Source: Bacteroidia bacterium (lineage in GTDB: Bacteria > Bacteroidota > Bacteroidia > Bacteroidales > CAJPTX01). Taken from it: a stretch of 23,830 nt of DNA. Position numbers and translations under genes: made by a program. The stretch lies in the NCBI GenBank assembly GCA_905373665.1, contig CAJPTV010000020.1:1-23830 (forward strand), read 5' to 3'. Below are positions 1 through 7,994 of this stretch, piece by piece; positions within the stretch are counted from its first letter, which is position 1; every line of letters starts with the position of its first letter. The notes beneath the pieces are model-generated. The model had not been told where the DNA came from. It saw only the letters and a list, made by a program, of their open reading frames with translations, and made no database searches.

Positions 1-1110
1 TGTGGTGTCTTCCTGTTCCACTTGGAAGAGGTGGGCGCGTAGCTCGTTCAGCAGGGCGAGCTCGGGGAGTTGGCGGAGGGTAAGGTGGAGGGTGTTGTAG
101 TCGGGGGTGTGGGCTTGAAGGTAGTCAAGGAGGTCGCAATAGGCTGGGTAGGCTTGGGCGGCGTAGCCTACGAGTGCGGCATCTTTTTGCTTCTCTTTGG
201 TGAGCCAGTTCTCGGATGCATCCTTAAATTTTGAGAGAGTGGCAGAGGGGAAGTCTTGCGGGATGCCCTTGCGCGGCAACTCGTCGATAACCTTGGCAAG
301 GGTGCTCCACCCGCTTTTGAGTTCGTCGAAATAGGACGTATTGCTTTGCAAAAGGGCGTTGAGGGTTTGGTAACGTTGGGCGATGGCGGCATCGAACAGT
401 TCGCGCTGGGTTTGAAGGCGATGCTGTACGTCGGCAAAGTGGGCGAAGCTGAACTGTTGGTCGCGGGCGGTTTGTGAAAGAGCGTCGTCTTGTGGAAGAA
501 ATTCGTCGCTGAAGAGGATGCGCCCCTTGGTGGCAAGGGCTTGCTCGAGCCCCCATCGTTCGCTATTCTCTAGCTTCTTTTTGGCGCGTGCTCTGCACCA
601 ATCGTAGAGGTCGGAGTCTGGGGTCATGGAGCGAAGAAGCGCTTGGGAGGCGAGCAGAAGGTAGACCTCCGTTTCTAGGGAGACGGCAATTTCGTTGCCT
701 AAGTCGAGTTCCCAAAGGAGAGAGCTCACCATCCGCTGGATGAAGCTATCGATGGTCGAGACACTCAGCAGCGAGTAGTGGTGAAGGAGGGTACGGAGGG
801 TGAGCTGTGCGCGTTGGGCGATGACCTCAGGTGCAAGCTCCATTTCGTGGGCGAGGGTGGCGAGGAGTTGCGGGTCGTGCCCGTGGGCAAGGTCGTAGAG
901 TTTGGCGATGATGCGCTCTTTCATCTCCGCCGTCGCTTTTTGTGTGAATGTGACACAAAGGGTCTGGCTAAACGTATAAGGGTTAAAGCGCGATGGCGTC
1001 TCTTCGTCCTCGCCGAGGGTGGTACGCAAAGCGTTGGTAAGGAATAGTTTGACGAGGGTGTAGGTTTTTCCAGCGCCTGCTGACGCTCGGTAGATACGGA
1101 GATTCCCCAT
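1..1110 (-). CDS. UvrD/RecB-like ATP-dependent helicase-nuclease, N-terminal part (runs off left edge)
   Basis: The frame is open from an ATG at 1110-1108 to the window edge: 370 codons with no stop, so only the N-terminal part is visible. The protein starts MGNLRIYRASAGAGKTYTL, a UvrD/REP-family Walker A (ASAGAGKT, about residues 9-16). This is followed by a motif Ia-like stretch (CVTFTQKATAEMKERI) and by SLLSVSTIDSFIQRMV, which is typical of RecB/AddA-type helicases, where the equivalent segment reads as a TIDSF motif. Members of this family unwind DNA ends during double-strand break repair. In Bacteroidota they are usually over 1000 residues, with a C-terminal PD-(D/E)XK nuclease, and work with a partner nuclease subunit; neither is visible here. 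The start is supported by the conserved motif directly after it and by a promoter element 36 bases upstream. It is divergent from the kinase-like gene. Family call is firm; RecB versus AddA naming is uncertain. Confidence 0.88.
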   Translation of the reverse strand, partial: MGNLRIYRASAGAGKTYTLVKLFLTNALRTTLGEDEETPSRFNPYTFSQTLCVTFTQKATAEMKERIIAKLYDLAHGHDPQLLATLAHEMELAPEVIAQRAQLTLRTLLHHYSLLSVSTIDSFIQRMVSSLLWELDLGNEIAVSLETEVYLLLASQALLRSMTPDSDLYDWCRARAKKKLENSERWGLEQALATKGRILFSDEFLPQDDALSQTARDQQFSFAHFADVQHRLQTQRELFDAAIAQRYQTLNALLQSNTSYFDELKSGWSTLAKVIDELPRKGIPQDFPSATLSKFKDASENWLTKEKQKDAALVGYAAQAYPAYCDLLDYLQAHTPDYNTLHLTLRQLPELALLNELRAHLFQVEQEDTT

Positions 1111-1145
1111 TGGCAGTTGGTCACTATATATCCGCGTTTGCACTA

Positions 1146-1153
1146 CAAAGATA
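1146..1153 (-). promoter_or_regulatory. Bacteroidota -7 promoter element for the RecB-like helicase
   Basis: Read on the minus strand this is TATCTTTG, an exact TAnnTTTG match, 36 bases upstream of the helicase ATG. No convincing -33 TTTG is visible. Inferred from the consensus and the position. Confidence 0.6.
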
Positions 1154-1206
1154 GGGAGGATGGCACTATTTGCCCACCAGTCTTACCATTCAGGTGGAAA
1201 AAGCAC

Positions 1207-1214
1207 TACTTTTG
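1207..1214 (+). promoter_or_regulatory. Bacteroidota -7 promoter element for the kinase-like gene
   Basis: TACTTTTG fits TAnnTTTG exactly and lies 43 bases before the ATG at 1258. The -33 element is not obvious. Together with the minus-strand element at 1146-1153 it makes a compact divergent promoter region. Confidence 0.45.
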
Positions 1215-1257
1215 CTCCCACAAAATACTAGGAAAGAAGAGGGGTTTAGGTTGAATC

Positions 1258-3075
1258 ATGTCGAGGCGTTGGAGAGTATTGGTATGGCTTGTCGTGGTGC
1301 TTGTTTGGGGCTTCCTCCCCACGTGGGCACAGGGGGGGCAACGCTCCCAGACGACAGACCAGCGCCTTGAGCATGTGAATATGTTGGTGCGCGAGGTGCA
1401 ATGGGCTACTCTTAAGCGCCGCTCTAAGTTCTTCATCGAGTATCTTGGGACGCCCTCCGCGTTTAGCGCCGAGTTTACCCACTATTTCCAGACCCATAAG
1501 GTGCGCGGCAAGTCTGTGCAGGTGACAATGACCCCTAATTGGGATACGCGTAACCGCGTCGTATACCCCGACCTGATCTTCGTGAGCGCCTCGGCGTCGC
1601 AGTATATGCCACAGGTTTACAAGTTCTTTGAGGGCTACCCTGTGCTTGTGGTGAGTGAGACGCCTTATTATGGCGCGGGATGGATGGTTTCGCTCGTACC
1701 ACAAGGGTATGACGAGCATGGTGCGGTAAAGAAGTGGGCTGTGAATGTGGAGGGGGCGAACATCATCACGAATGCGGGGTTGAGCGTCTCGGCTAAGTTT
1801 GCACCAAAGAAGCAGCAAGATACGCCAGCGGTTGCCGCTAACAGGGAGACTACCTCCCAGGGGCGTCGCCAGCACCATGAACCAGAAGATGTGGTAGTGG
1901 ACTACCCAGCCCTCGTGAGCGAACAGCGTCAGACGATTGTGGCGCAGGAGCGAACCATCGGTTTGCTGCGCGATACGATTCTGATACAGCGCGGAACGAT
2001 CGACAGTCTCAGGGCTTTTGCCTATACGAAGATGTACTCTTCGGCGCAGGGGCTGCTTCGTAAGGGGATTTTTAATGCCGATGCGCAGGCTTCGCACCTT
2101 CAAGATTCCTTGCTACGGCGGGAGGCTTCGGTGAGCTTTGCCGCTTCTAATACCGTGAATACTGCGCCGTGGAAAGGGCGTGCTTTTGGCTATGCGGTCC
2201 TCCTTTCGCTGATGATGGTCAGCCTCGTCTCTGTGGTGATCCTTTCGCTCGTGGGTGGGGGGAGTGGCGCTTCTGCCTTTGCTTCGCAACGGACTTTAGA
2301 CGACTCTATGATAGCTTTGGGCGGTATGGCAGTCGCGGGCACAGAACGGCGCGAAGAGGGGTTGGAAGAGACCTTCTTGGGCAATGTATCGCACGAGCTA
2401 CGTACGCCCCTGAATGCCATCGTCGGACTTTCGCAATACGTCGCCTCGGTAGAAAACGTGGACTCGGACGTGCGCGAGAGCCTTGAGATTATCAATTCGA
2501 ATGCCCACGGATTGATGCAGATGATGAACAGTATCCTGACCCTTTCGCTCTTGCAGCGTAAGGAGATGGTGCTCAATATACAACAGGTCGATTTGTCACA
2601 CCTCTTTGCCAACATCAACCAGAGTGTACAGTCACAGCTGGTGGCTGCAAAGCGCGATGTGGTGGAACTCTCCTACGTGATGGATGGGTTCGGCGTGCAG
2701 GATGCTCCCATCTATGCCGATGCTGAGAAGCTCGGGATGGTGCTAGAGCTTTTGCTTTCGTTGTGTATCCTAACGCCGCGTTGGCAAGCCGTTGAGTTCG
2801 GTTGTGTACACACTGCCTCGTTGCCCATCTTTTACGTGCGTGGGGTGGAGAATGTGGCGCTATTGGAAAAACTTTCTGAGTCTGATTTCTCTTTCTCTGC
2901 AGTGCAGCACTATCGTCCATCCCAAGCTGGGCGCGACATCTCTTTGGATACGGTCTCTGTGCTCATCGATTTGATGGGAGGAGAGTTGTATGTGGATAGT
3001 GATTCTTTGAAACAATTGTATTACTTTTGTGTCGTCGAAGATGGTGAGCGCGATGCGCTACCCTCCTTTGACTAG
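1258..3075 (+). CDS. YfiR/DUF4154-like sensor with histidine-kinase H-box but degenerate ATP-binding domain
   Basis: 605 residues. A signal peptide or N-terminal anchor (about 1-24, ending TWAQGG) is followed by a periplasmic domain (about 33-185) resembling YfiR/DUF4154, with PVLVVSE and a closing stretch VNVEGANIITNAGLSVSAK like the family's usual IN...aGLkiSs ending. A coiled coil (about 218-255), one membrane helix (about 309-334) and a HisKA dimerisation domain follow; its H-box VSHELRTPLNAI places the phospho-acceptor at His379. The C-terminal region keeps the length and some framework of HATPase_c (DAEKL at 488-492, DLMGGELYVDS near the end). However, the N-box Asn is Leu502, the DxGxG motif is not recognisable and the GLGLSI segment reads GRDISL (558-563). 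It should therefore not bind ATP in the usual way. No response regulator is adjacent. Architecture is seen; the pseudokinase interpretation is inferred. Confidence 0.85.
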   Translation: MSRRWRVLVWLVVVLVWGFLPTWAQGGQRSQTTDQRLEHVNMLVREVQWATLKRRSKFFIEYLGTPSAFSAEFTHYFQTHKVRGKSVQVTMTPNWDTRNRVVYPDLIFVSASASQYMPQVYKFFEGYPVLVVSETPYYGAGWMVSLVPQGYDEHGAVKKWAVNVEGANIITNAGLSVSAKFAPKKQQDTPAVAANRETTSQGRRQHHEPEDVVVDYPALVSEQRQTIVAQERTIGLLRDTILIQRGTIDSLRAFAYTKMYSSAQGLLRKGIFNADAQASHLQDSLLRREASVSFAASNTVNTAPWKGRAFGYAVLLSLMMVSLVSVVILSLVGGGSGASAFASQRTLDDSMIALGGMAVAGTERREEGLEETFLGNVSHELRTPLNAIVGLSQYVASVENVDSDVRESLEIINSNAHGLMQMMNSILTLSLLQRKEMVLNIQQVDLSHLFANINQSVQSQLVAAKRDVVELSYVMDGFGVQDAPIYADAEKLGMVLELLLSLCILTPRWQAVEFGCVHTASLPIFYVRGVENVALLEKLSESDFSFSAVQHYRPSQAGRDISLDTVSVLIDLMGGELYVDSDSLKQLYYFCVVEDGERDALPSFD

Positions 3076-3134
3076 AGTATGAGTAGGTGGGTAGTTACAA
3101 AGAGTTGAGGAGCTCTTGTAACTATTTTGAGGGG

Positions 3135-3169
3135 CACCGCAGCACTATATGTGCTGCGGTGTTTTTTTT
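3135..3169 (+). terminator. Rho-independent terminator after the kinase-like gene
   Basis: A perfect 11-bp stem, CACCGCAGCAC (3135-3145) with GTGCTGCGGTG (3151-3161), has a 5-base loop and is followed by eight T. It lies 60 bases after the kinase-like gene's stop. Confidence 0.92.
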
Positions 3170-3236
3170 ATATGAGAGGTGTAAAAAGAGCGCCAAGAGG
3201 GGGGGTGAAGTATCGCCGCGCTATGTGATTATCTAA

Positions 3237-3410
3237 ATAACCGGATGGTGTACGGATGCCAAAATGTTTAGGGGCTGTACAGCTTTCAACCAGCCTCTAG
3301 AAAAATGGGATGTGAGCAAGGCGACCGAAGACTTACCCCAAGGTGTCTATATTGTGCGTTTCTACGGGGCAAATTCTGCGAAGAAAAGCCTAAGGGTTAT
3401 GAAACAATAG
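3237..3410 (+). pseudogene. Remnant of a BspA-like (DUF285) surface protein with T9SS C-terminal sorting tail
   Basis: The frame is open from just after a stop at 3234-3236 to TAG at 3408-3410: 57 residues, with one internal ATG at 3264 giving at most 48. The first half, CTDAKMFRGCTAFNQP then LEKWDVSKAT, is a near-textbook DUF285/BspA-like repeat unit. The second half, LPQGVYIVRFYGANSAKKS ending in LRVMKQ, resembles the last two strands of a type A T9SS C-terminal sorting domain (usual form LPkGiYiv...g...kkvvv). There is no signal peptide, and the full repeat array and most of the sorting domain are missing. It reads as the 3' end of a deleted surface-protein gene, with the repeat unit fused directly onto the tail. 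A functional small peptide is unlikely because there is no export signal. It sits between two terminators. Confidence 0.7.
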
Positions 3411-3430
3411 GCTTGTAGTATCTCTGCAAT

Positions 3431-3466
3431 AAAAGGCTCGTTCTGCAAAAGGACGAGCCTTTTTTG
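3431..3466 (+). terminator. Rho-independent terminator after the T9SS-tail remnant
   Basis: AAAAGGCTCGT (3431-3441) pairs with ACGAGCCTTTT (3453-3463), with an 11-base loop and a continuing T-run. It is intact although the gene it served is a remnant. Confidence 0.85.
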
Positions 3467-3474
3467 TTTGTAAG

Positions 3475-3492
3475 GACGTTGCGCACAACGTC
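3475..3492. repeat. Perfect inverted repeat upstream of the AAA-ATPase-like gene
   Basis: GACGTTG (3475-3481) and CAACGTC (3486-3492) are perfect complementary arms separated by CGCA. No T-run follows, so it is not a standard terminator. It directly abuts the TTTG at 3493-3496 that could be the -33 element of the next gene, a position compatible with an operator. Function is inferred. Confidence 0.5.
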
Positions 3493-3526
3493 TTTGTGAG
3501 ACTCCCCATTTTTTTTGTTACCTTCG
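3493..3526 (+). promoter_or_regulatory. Probable Bacteroidota promoter of the AAA-ATPase-like gene
   Basis: TTTG at 3493-3496 and TACCTTCG at 3519-3526 (one mismatch to TAnnTTTG) are separated by 22 bases, close to usual -33/-7 spacing. The -7 element ends 26 bases before the ATG at 3553. Confidence 0.5.
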
Positions 3527-3552
3527 TCCTACAATAGAGAAAGGCACACGGC

Positions 3553-5172
3553 ATGGAAAAGAGAGGCAACCTTCCGCTAGGCAATCAAGTCTTCCCCGAG
3601 ATACGTAACCTCGGGATGCTTTACGTGGATAAGACGCAATACATCGCACGGTTTGTCGAGGATAACCTCAAATACGTCTTCTTGAGCCGTCCACATCGCT
3701 TTGGCAAAACCCTCTTTGTCTCTACCCTACAAACTTATTTTGAAGGCGACAAAGCCCCTTTCCAAGGGCTCTACCTTGAGCAAGCCGAAGAGGCGCTTGC
3801 CCAGCAACAGCAGCGCGAACCATGGCAAGCCTACCCCATCCTCCGCTTCGACTTTAACGGTAAAAACTACACCGACGAGACGGCGCTTACAGAGCGGATT
3901 ACGACACGACTCGCGGATATAGAGCAAAAGTACGGTATCACGCCCTACGGAAGCAACAATATCGACGAGCGCTTCCTTTCGCTCATACAACGCATCTATG
4001 AGAAGACCCACCAACAGGTAGTCGTCATCATTGACGAGTATGATAAGCCTCTTCTCGAAACCTTCGAAAACCCAGAACTCAACCAAGCTTACCGTGCCAT
4101 CCTCAAGTCCTTTTACGAGATCCTGAAGCAGTGTGACCAGTACCTCCGCTTTGCCTTTCTGACGGGCATTACCAAGTTCAATAAACTCGCACTCTTTAGT
4201 GGACTTAACAACCTCTTCGATATTACCCTTTTAGACAATTACAGCGCCATCTGTGGCTTTACCGAGCAGGAACTCACCGACTACCTCCTTTCCGAAATTA
4301 CACAGCTTGCCGAAGCCAATAATCAAACCCTGGAACAGGCACGAGAAAAGCTCAGAGCGAATTACGATGGCTATCGCTTTTCACCCCATAGTCCCAATAT
4401 TTACAACCCGTTTAGTTTGGTGAATGTCTTAGCCAATCGCGCCTACCGTTTCTACTGGTTTGAGACGGCTACCCCCGCCTTCCTTATCACCTATCTTAAG
4501 CAAATCAACTACTTCGTGCCCAACCTCCAAGAGGGCGTGGCGATAGACGAAGGGGCACTACAAGACTTCCGCATCGGGGCGCATAACCCTTTGCCTATAC
4601 TCTATCAGGCGGGTTACTTGACGATGGAAAGTTACGAGCCAGAGGATATGCTCTACCATCTCCGTTTTCCGAACGAAGAGGTGCGCTACGGTTTCCTAAA
4701 GGTCTTGTTGTGCGGCTATTACCCGACCTCGGTCGTCGATGCTGCGGTACACACTATTGCCTTCCGCAACGAGATCTTGCGTGGCGACGTAGATACCTTT
4801 ATGAAGCACCTCGAGGGGATTATTGCTGGGATTCCCTACGGAGAGTTCTCCGACCAACAGGTCAGTTATCGTGAGCGCGACGGACAGGTTGCCATCTTCC
4901 TCGTCTTCAAACTGCTCGGTCACTTCGTTCAGACGGAGGTGCACAATCACATCGGTCGTGCCGATGCCGTAGTGCATACGCCTCATATCATCTATATCTT
5001 TGAGTTCAAACTCGACGGGACGGGTACGCCCGAGGACGCCTTACAGCAGATAGAGGCACGCGGCTATGCAAAGCCCTATCAAGGCGACGCAAAGGAGGTC
5101 GTCTGTGTGGGGGTTGCCTTTAGCAAGACGGAGAAAAACATCAGTTCGTGGGCAGTGCGTAGAGGGGTGTGA
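3553..5172 (+). CDS. AAA-ATPase-like protein with C-terminal PD-(D/E)XK nuclease-family domain
   Basis: 539 residues, the usual length for the AAA-ATPase_like plus PDDEXK_9 (formerly DUF1703) architecture. The N-terminus LPLGNQVFPEIRN and YVDKTQYI are family signatures. The phosphate-binding loop is the family's atypical form SRPHRFGKT (45-53), lacking the first Gly of a classic Walker A. Walker B is VVVIIDEYDK (156-165), and LTGITKF (204-210) lies in the sensor-1 region. The C-terminal domain carries GRAD (Asp471) and EFK (Glu484, Lys486), placed as PD-(D/E)XK catalytic residues. The protein is probably cytoplasmic, with no signal peptide or membrane helix. The family is greatly expanded in Porphyromonas and other gut and oral anaerobes, but its biological role is not established. 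It is a single-gene unit with its own promoter and terminator, next to a decayed surface-protein gene, which suggests a variable locus. Confidence 0.93.
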   Translation: MEKRGNLPLGNQVFPEIRNLGMLYVDKTQYIARFVEDNLKYVFLSRPHRFGKTLFVSTLQTYFEGDKAPFQGLYLEQAEEALAQQQQREPWQAYPILRFDFNGKNYTDETALTERITTRLADIEQKYGITPYGSNNIDERFLSLIQRIYEKTHQQVVVIIDEYDKPLLETFENPELNQAYRAILKSFYEILKQCDQYLRFAFLTGITKFNKLALFSGLNNLFDITLLDNYSAICGFTEQELTDYLLSEITQLAEANNQTLEQAREKLRANYDGYRFSPHSPNIYNPFSLVNVLANRAYRFYWFETATPAFLITYLKQINYFVPNLQEGVAIDEGALQDFRIGAHNPLPILYQAGYLTMESYEPEDMLYHLRFPNEEVRYGFLKVLLCGYYPTSVVDAAVHTIAFRNEILRGDVDTFMKHLEGIIAGIPYGEFSDQQVSYRERDGQVAIFLVFKLLGHFVQTEVHNHIGRADAVVHTPHIIYIFEFKLDGTGTPEDALQQIEARGYAKPYQGDAKEVVCVGVAFSKTEKNISSWAVRRGV

Positions 5173-5209
5173 GCTCTGCGTGCACGTTTCCCATTACCCC
5201 GTTTTTCAT

Positions 5210-5241
5210 ACGGACGCCTATTGTGTGCGTCCGTTTTTCTT
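5210..5241 (+). terminator. Rho-independent terminator after the AAA-ATPase-like gene
   Basis: ACGGACGC (5210-5217) pairs with GCGTCCGT (5227-5234) around a 9-base loop and is followed by a T-rich run. It lies 37 bases after the stop and before clpB. Confidence 0.85.
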
Positions 5242-5380
5242 TTCTGCGCCCATCTTCCTTGCTCGTCGCTCGCATGTACCGCACGCTATTACTGTCATTT
5301 TGGCACGTTTTGTCCCTGTGGCGCAGGGTTTGCCTATCTATTGGGCGTAACCCGATGGGGTTGCAGAAAGGGGAATAAAA

Positions 5381-7972
5381 ATGAACGAACTTTTTGAGAA
5401 ACTTACCGAGCGTGCGCAAGATTCCGTCAACCGAGGCGGGATGTATGCGAAGGAGTTCGGACAGCAAGCGGTGACGCCAGCACACCTCTTGCTCGGGGTC
5501 TTGGAACAGAATGAACAGCTGGTCTCCTTCATCTTTCAGAAACTGGGGGCGCGTGCGGATACCATCCGCGAGGCAGCGCTCACGATAGCTAAGAGTCAAA
5601 CCAAGGTCTCTGGGGGCGAGCTCTATATGAGCGCCGAGGCACAAGACGTGTTGCAGAAAGCTCTCGAGGAGGCAAAGAAGATGGGCGACGCCTACGTCTC
5701 CATCGAACATCTGTTGCTCTCCCTCTGCAATGCCAAGGGCGAGGTAGGCGATATCTTTAAGCATGCGGGCATCCGCGAGGCAGCGCTTCGCGAGGCGATA
5801 GCTGCCATCCGCAAAGGGAAGAAGGCGGATAACCCGAGGGCTGAGAATACTTACGAGGCGCTCGCGCGCTATGCCATCGACCTCAATGCACAAGCCGAGG
5901 CGGGCAAGTTAGACCCTGTGATAGGGCGTGACGAGGAGATACGGCGCGTGCTCCAGATCCTCTCCCGTCGTACGAAAAACAACCCTATTCTGATAGGAGA
6001 ACCCGGGGTGGGGAAGACTGCCATTGCGGAGGGGATTGCCCACCGCATAGTCCGCGGTGACGTGCCCGATAACCTGCTGGGCAAGCGTATTTATTCCCTC
6101 GATATGGGGGCGCTCATTGCTGGGGCGAAGTACCAAGGGGAGTTTGAGGAGCGTTTGAAGAGCGTGGTCTCCGAGGTGGTGAACTCTGCGGGCGATATTG
6201 TCCTTTTCATTGACGAAATTCACACCCTTGTGGGGGCAGGAAAGGGCGAAGGGGCGATGGACGCCGCCAACATCCTGAAACCTGCACTTGCGCGAGGAGA
6301 GTTGCGTGCCATCGGGGCGACGACCCTCCAAGAGTACCAAAAGTATTTTGAACAAGACAAGGCTCTCGAGCGGCGTTTCCAGAAGGTGATGGTAGAAGAA
6401 CCGTCGGCTGAGGATGCGGTATCGATTCTCCGTGGTTTACGCGAGCGTTTTGAAGCCTACCATAACCTGCGGATCAAGGACGAGGCAATCGTAGCTTCGG
6501 TGGAACTCTCGCAACGTTACATCGGCGACCGTTTCTTGCCCGATAAGGCGATCGACCTTGTCGACGAGGCTGCGGCGCGTTTGCGTTTGCAAGCCAACTC
6601 GGTGCCCGAGGCGCTGGATGAGGTTGAGCGGCGGATAGTACAGCTCGAGATTGAGCGTGAGGCTTTTAAGCGCGAGCAGGATTCCTTGCAACTCGAGCAT
6701 GTTGCGCACGAACTTGCCGAGCTCAATGAAAAGCGCACCCAGATGCGCAGTCAGTGGGAAGCGGAAAAGGGGATGGTCGACGAGATGCATCGCCTCAAGC
6801 AGGAGAACGAAAAGCTTGTGGCGCAGGCTGACGAGGCGGAACGTAACGCCGATTACTCGAAGGTCGCAGAGTTGCGCTTTGGGACTATCCCAGCGCAGCA
6901 GAAGCGCTTAAAGGAGGTGCAAGAGGCATTGCAGAAGTTGCAGGGCGACTCGCCGATGCTCAAAGAGGAGGTGACTGCCGAGGATATCGCTGAGGTAGTG
7001 GCGCGTTGGACGGGCATCCCCGTGCAGCGGATGTTGCAGAGCGAGCGGGAAAAGTTGTTGCACCTCGAAGAGGAATTGCGCAAGCGCGTCGTAGGGCAAG
7101 ACGAGGCGATAGAGGCTGTGGCGAATGCCGTACGGCGTTCGAGGGCAGGGCTGCAAGACCCGAAGCGACCGATAGGTTCGTTTATCTTCCTCGGGACAAC
7201 GGGGGTAGGAAAGACCGAGCTGGCTAAGGCGCTGAGCGCGACGCTTTTTGATGATGAAACGCAGATGGTGCGCATCGACATGAGTGAGTATCAGGAGCGG
7301 CACGCCGTATCGCGCATGATCGGAGCGCCTCCCGGCTACGTGGGTTATGACGAAGGGGGACAGCTCACCGAGGCGATTCGGCGACACCCCTACTCGGTGG
7401 TCTTGTTAGATGAGATTGAGAAGGCGCACCCCGATGTCTTCAACGTCTTGCTCCAAGTCCTTGACGATGGGCATCTGACGGACAACAAGGGGCGTACGGT
7501 CGACTTCAAGAATACGATCATCATCATGACCTCGAACCTTGGGGCATCGCAAGTCTCGGAGGCGCTGTTGGAAAAGCACGAGGATATCGAACAGGTGCGC
7601 GAGGAGGTGATGCAGCTCTTACGGCGGACGATCCGCCCAGAGTTCTTGAACCGAATAGACGATATTATCTTGTTCGGTATGCTCGGGGCGAGCGATATTG
7701 AGCGTATCGTATCGTTGCAGTTCAACCGTATTGCGGCGATGGCAGGCGAGCAGGGGATTACCCTAACGCTCTCCCCCGAGGCATTGCACTGGTTGGCGGA
7801 GCGTGGTTTTGATGCGGCTTTTGGGGCGCGTCCGCTCAAGCGGCTTTTGCAACGCGAGGTGGTGAACGAGCTCTCGAAAGCAATCCTTGCAGGCACGGTG
7901 CGTCAAGATGCGCAGATAGAGATAGCGGTCGCAGAGGGTGGGAATTCCCTCGTGTTTAGAAATGTCGGGTAA
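5381..7972 (+). CDS. clpB: ATP-dependent disaggregase chaperone ClpB
   Basis: 863 residues, the standard ClpB length. ClpB is a cytoplasmic hexamer that, with DnaK/DnaJ/GrpE, threads aggregated proteins through its pore to rescue them after heat stress. Order of parts: Clp N-domain with two repeats (about 1-145); first AAA+ module with Walker A GEPGVGKT (about 206-213), Walker B LFIDEIH and pore loop GAKYQGEFEER; the coiled-coil M-domain (about 400-530), which separates ClpB from ClpA/ClpC; second AAA+ module with Walker A GTTGVGKT (605-612), pore loop GAPPGYVGYD and Walker B VVLLDEIEKAHP. There is no ClpP-binding IGF loop, as expected. AGAAAGGGG precedes the ATG. No clear heat-shock operator is visible; a weak TATCTATT at 5335, 22 bases after TTTG at 5309, could be the promoter. 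Transcribed alone, convergent with hflX. Confidence 0.98.
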   Translation: MNELFEKLTERAQDSVNRGGMYAKEFGQQAVTPAHLLLGVLEQNEQLVSFIFQKLGARADTIREAALTIAKSQTKVSGGELYMSAEAQDVLQKALEEAKKMGDAYVSIEHLLLSLCNAKGEVGDIFKHAGIREAALREAIAAIRKGKKADNPRAENTYEALARYAIDLNAQAEAGKLDPVIGRDEEIRRVLQILSRRTKNNPILIGEPGVGKTAIAEGIAHRIVRGDVPDNLLGKRIYSLDMGALIAGAKYQGEFEERLKSVVSEVVNSAGDIVLFIDEIHTLVGAGKGEGAMDAANILKPALARGELRAIGATTLQEYQKYFEQDKALERRFQKVMVEEPSAEDAVSILRGLRERFEAYHNLRIKDEAIVASVELSQRYIGDRFLPDKAIDLVDEAAARLRLQANSVPEALDEVERRIVQLEIEREAFKREQDSLQLEHVAHELAELNEKRTQMRSQWEAEKGMVDEMHRLKQENEKLVAQADEAERNADYSKVAELRFGTIPAQQKRLKEVQEALQKLQGDSPMLKEEVTAEDIAEVVARWTGIPVQRMLQSEREKLLHLEEELRKRVVGQDEAIEAVANAVRRSRAGLQDPKRPIGSFIFLGTTGVGKTELAKALSATLFDDETQMVRIDMSEYQERHAVSRMIGAPPGYVGYDEGGQLTEAIRRHPYSVVLLDEIEKAHPDVFNVLLQVLDDGHLTDNKGRTVDFKNTIIIMTSNLGASQVSEALLEKHEDIEQVREEVMQLLRRTIRPEFLNRIDDIILFGMLGASDIERIVSLQFNRIAAMAGEQGITLTLSPEALHWLAERGFDAAFGARPLKRLLQREVVNELSKAILAGTVRQDAQIEIAVAEGGNSLVFRNVG

Positions 7973-7994
7973 AAGAGAACCTAGACGAAATGAG

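Noticed and set aside
1246..2103. 285-codon open frame on the minus strand inside the kinase-like gene
   Set aside because: It is antisense to a gene with clear domains, has a low-complexity Arg/His/Leu-rich composition and no recognisable motif; a frame shadow.
3170..3236. Further upstream part of the BspA-like remnant
   Set aside because: A stop at 3234-3236 closes the frame, and I found no recognisable repeat residues in the preceding bases.
5335..5342. TATCTATT as the clpB -7 promoter element
   Set aside because: Two mismatches to the consensus; mentioned only as a weak possibility, not listed as a feature.
5141..5893. 250-codon open frame on the minus strand over the start of clpB
   Set aside because: It overlaps the clpB N-domain and a terminator, with no family signature; a shadow of codon bias.
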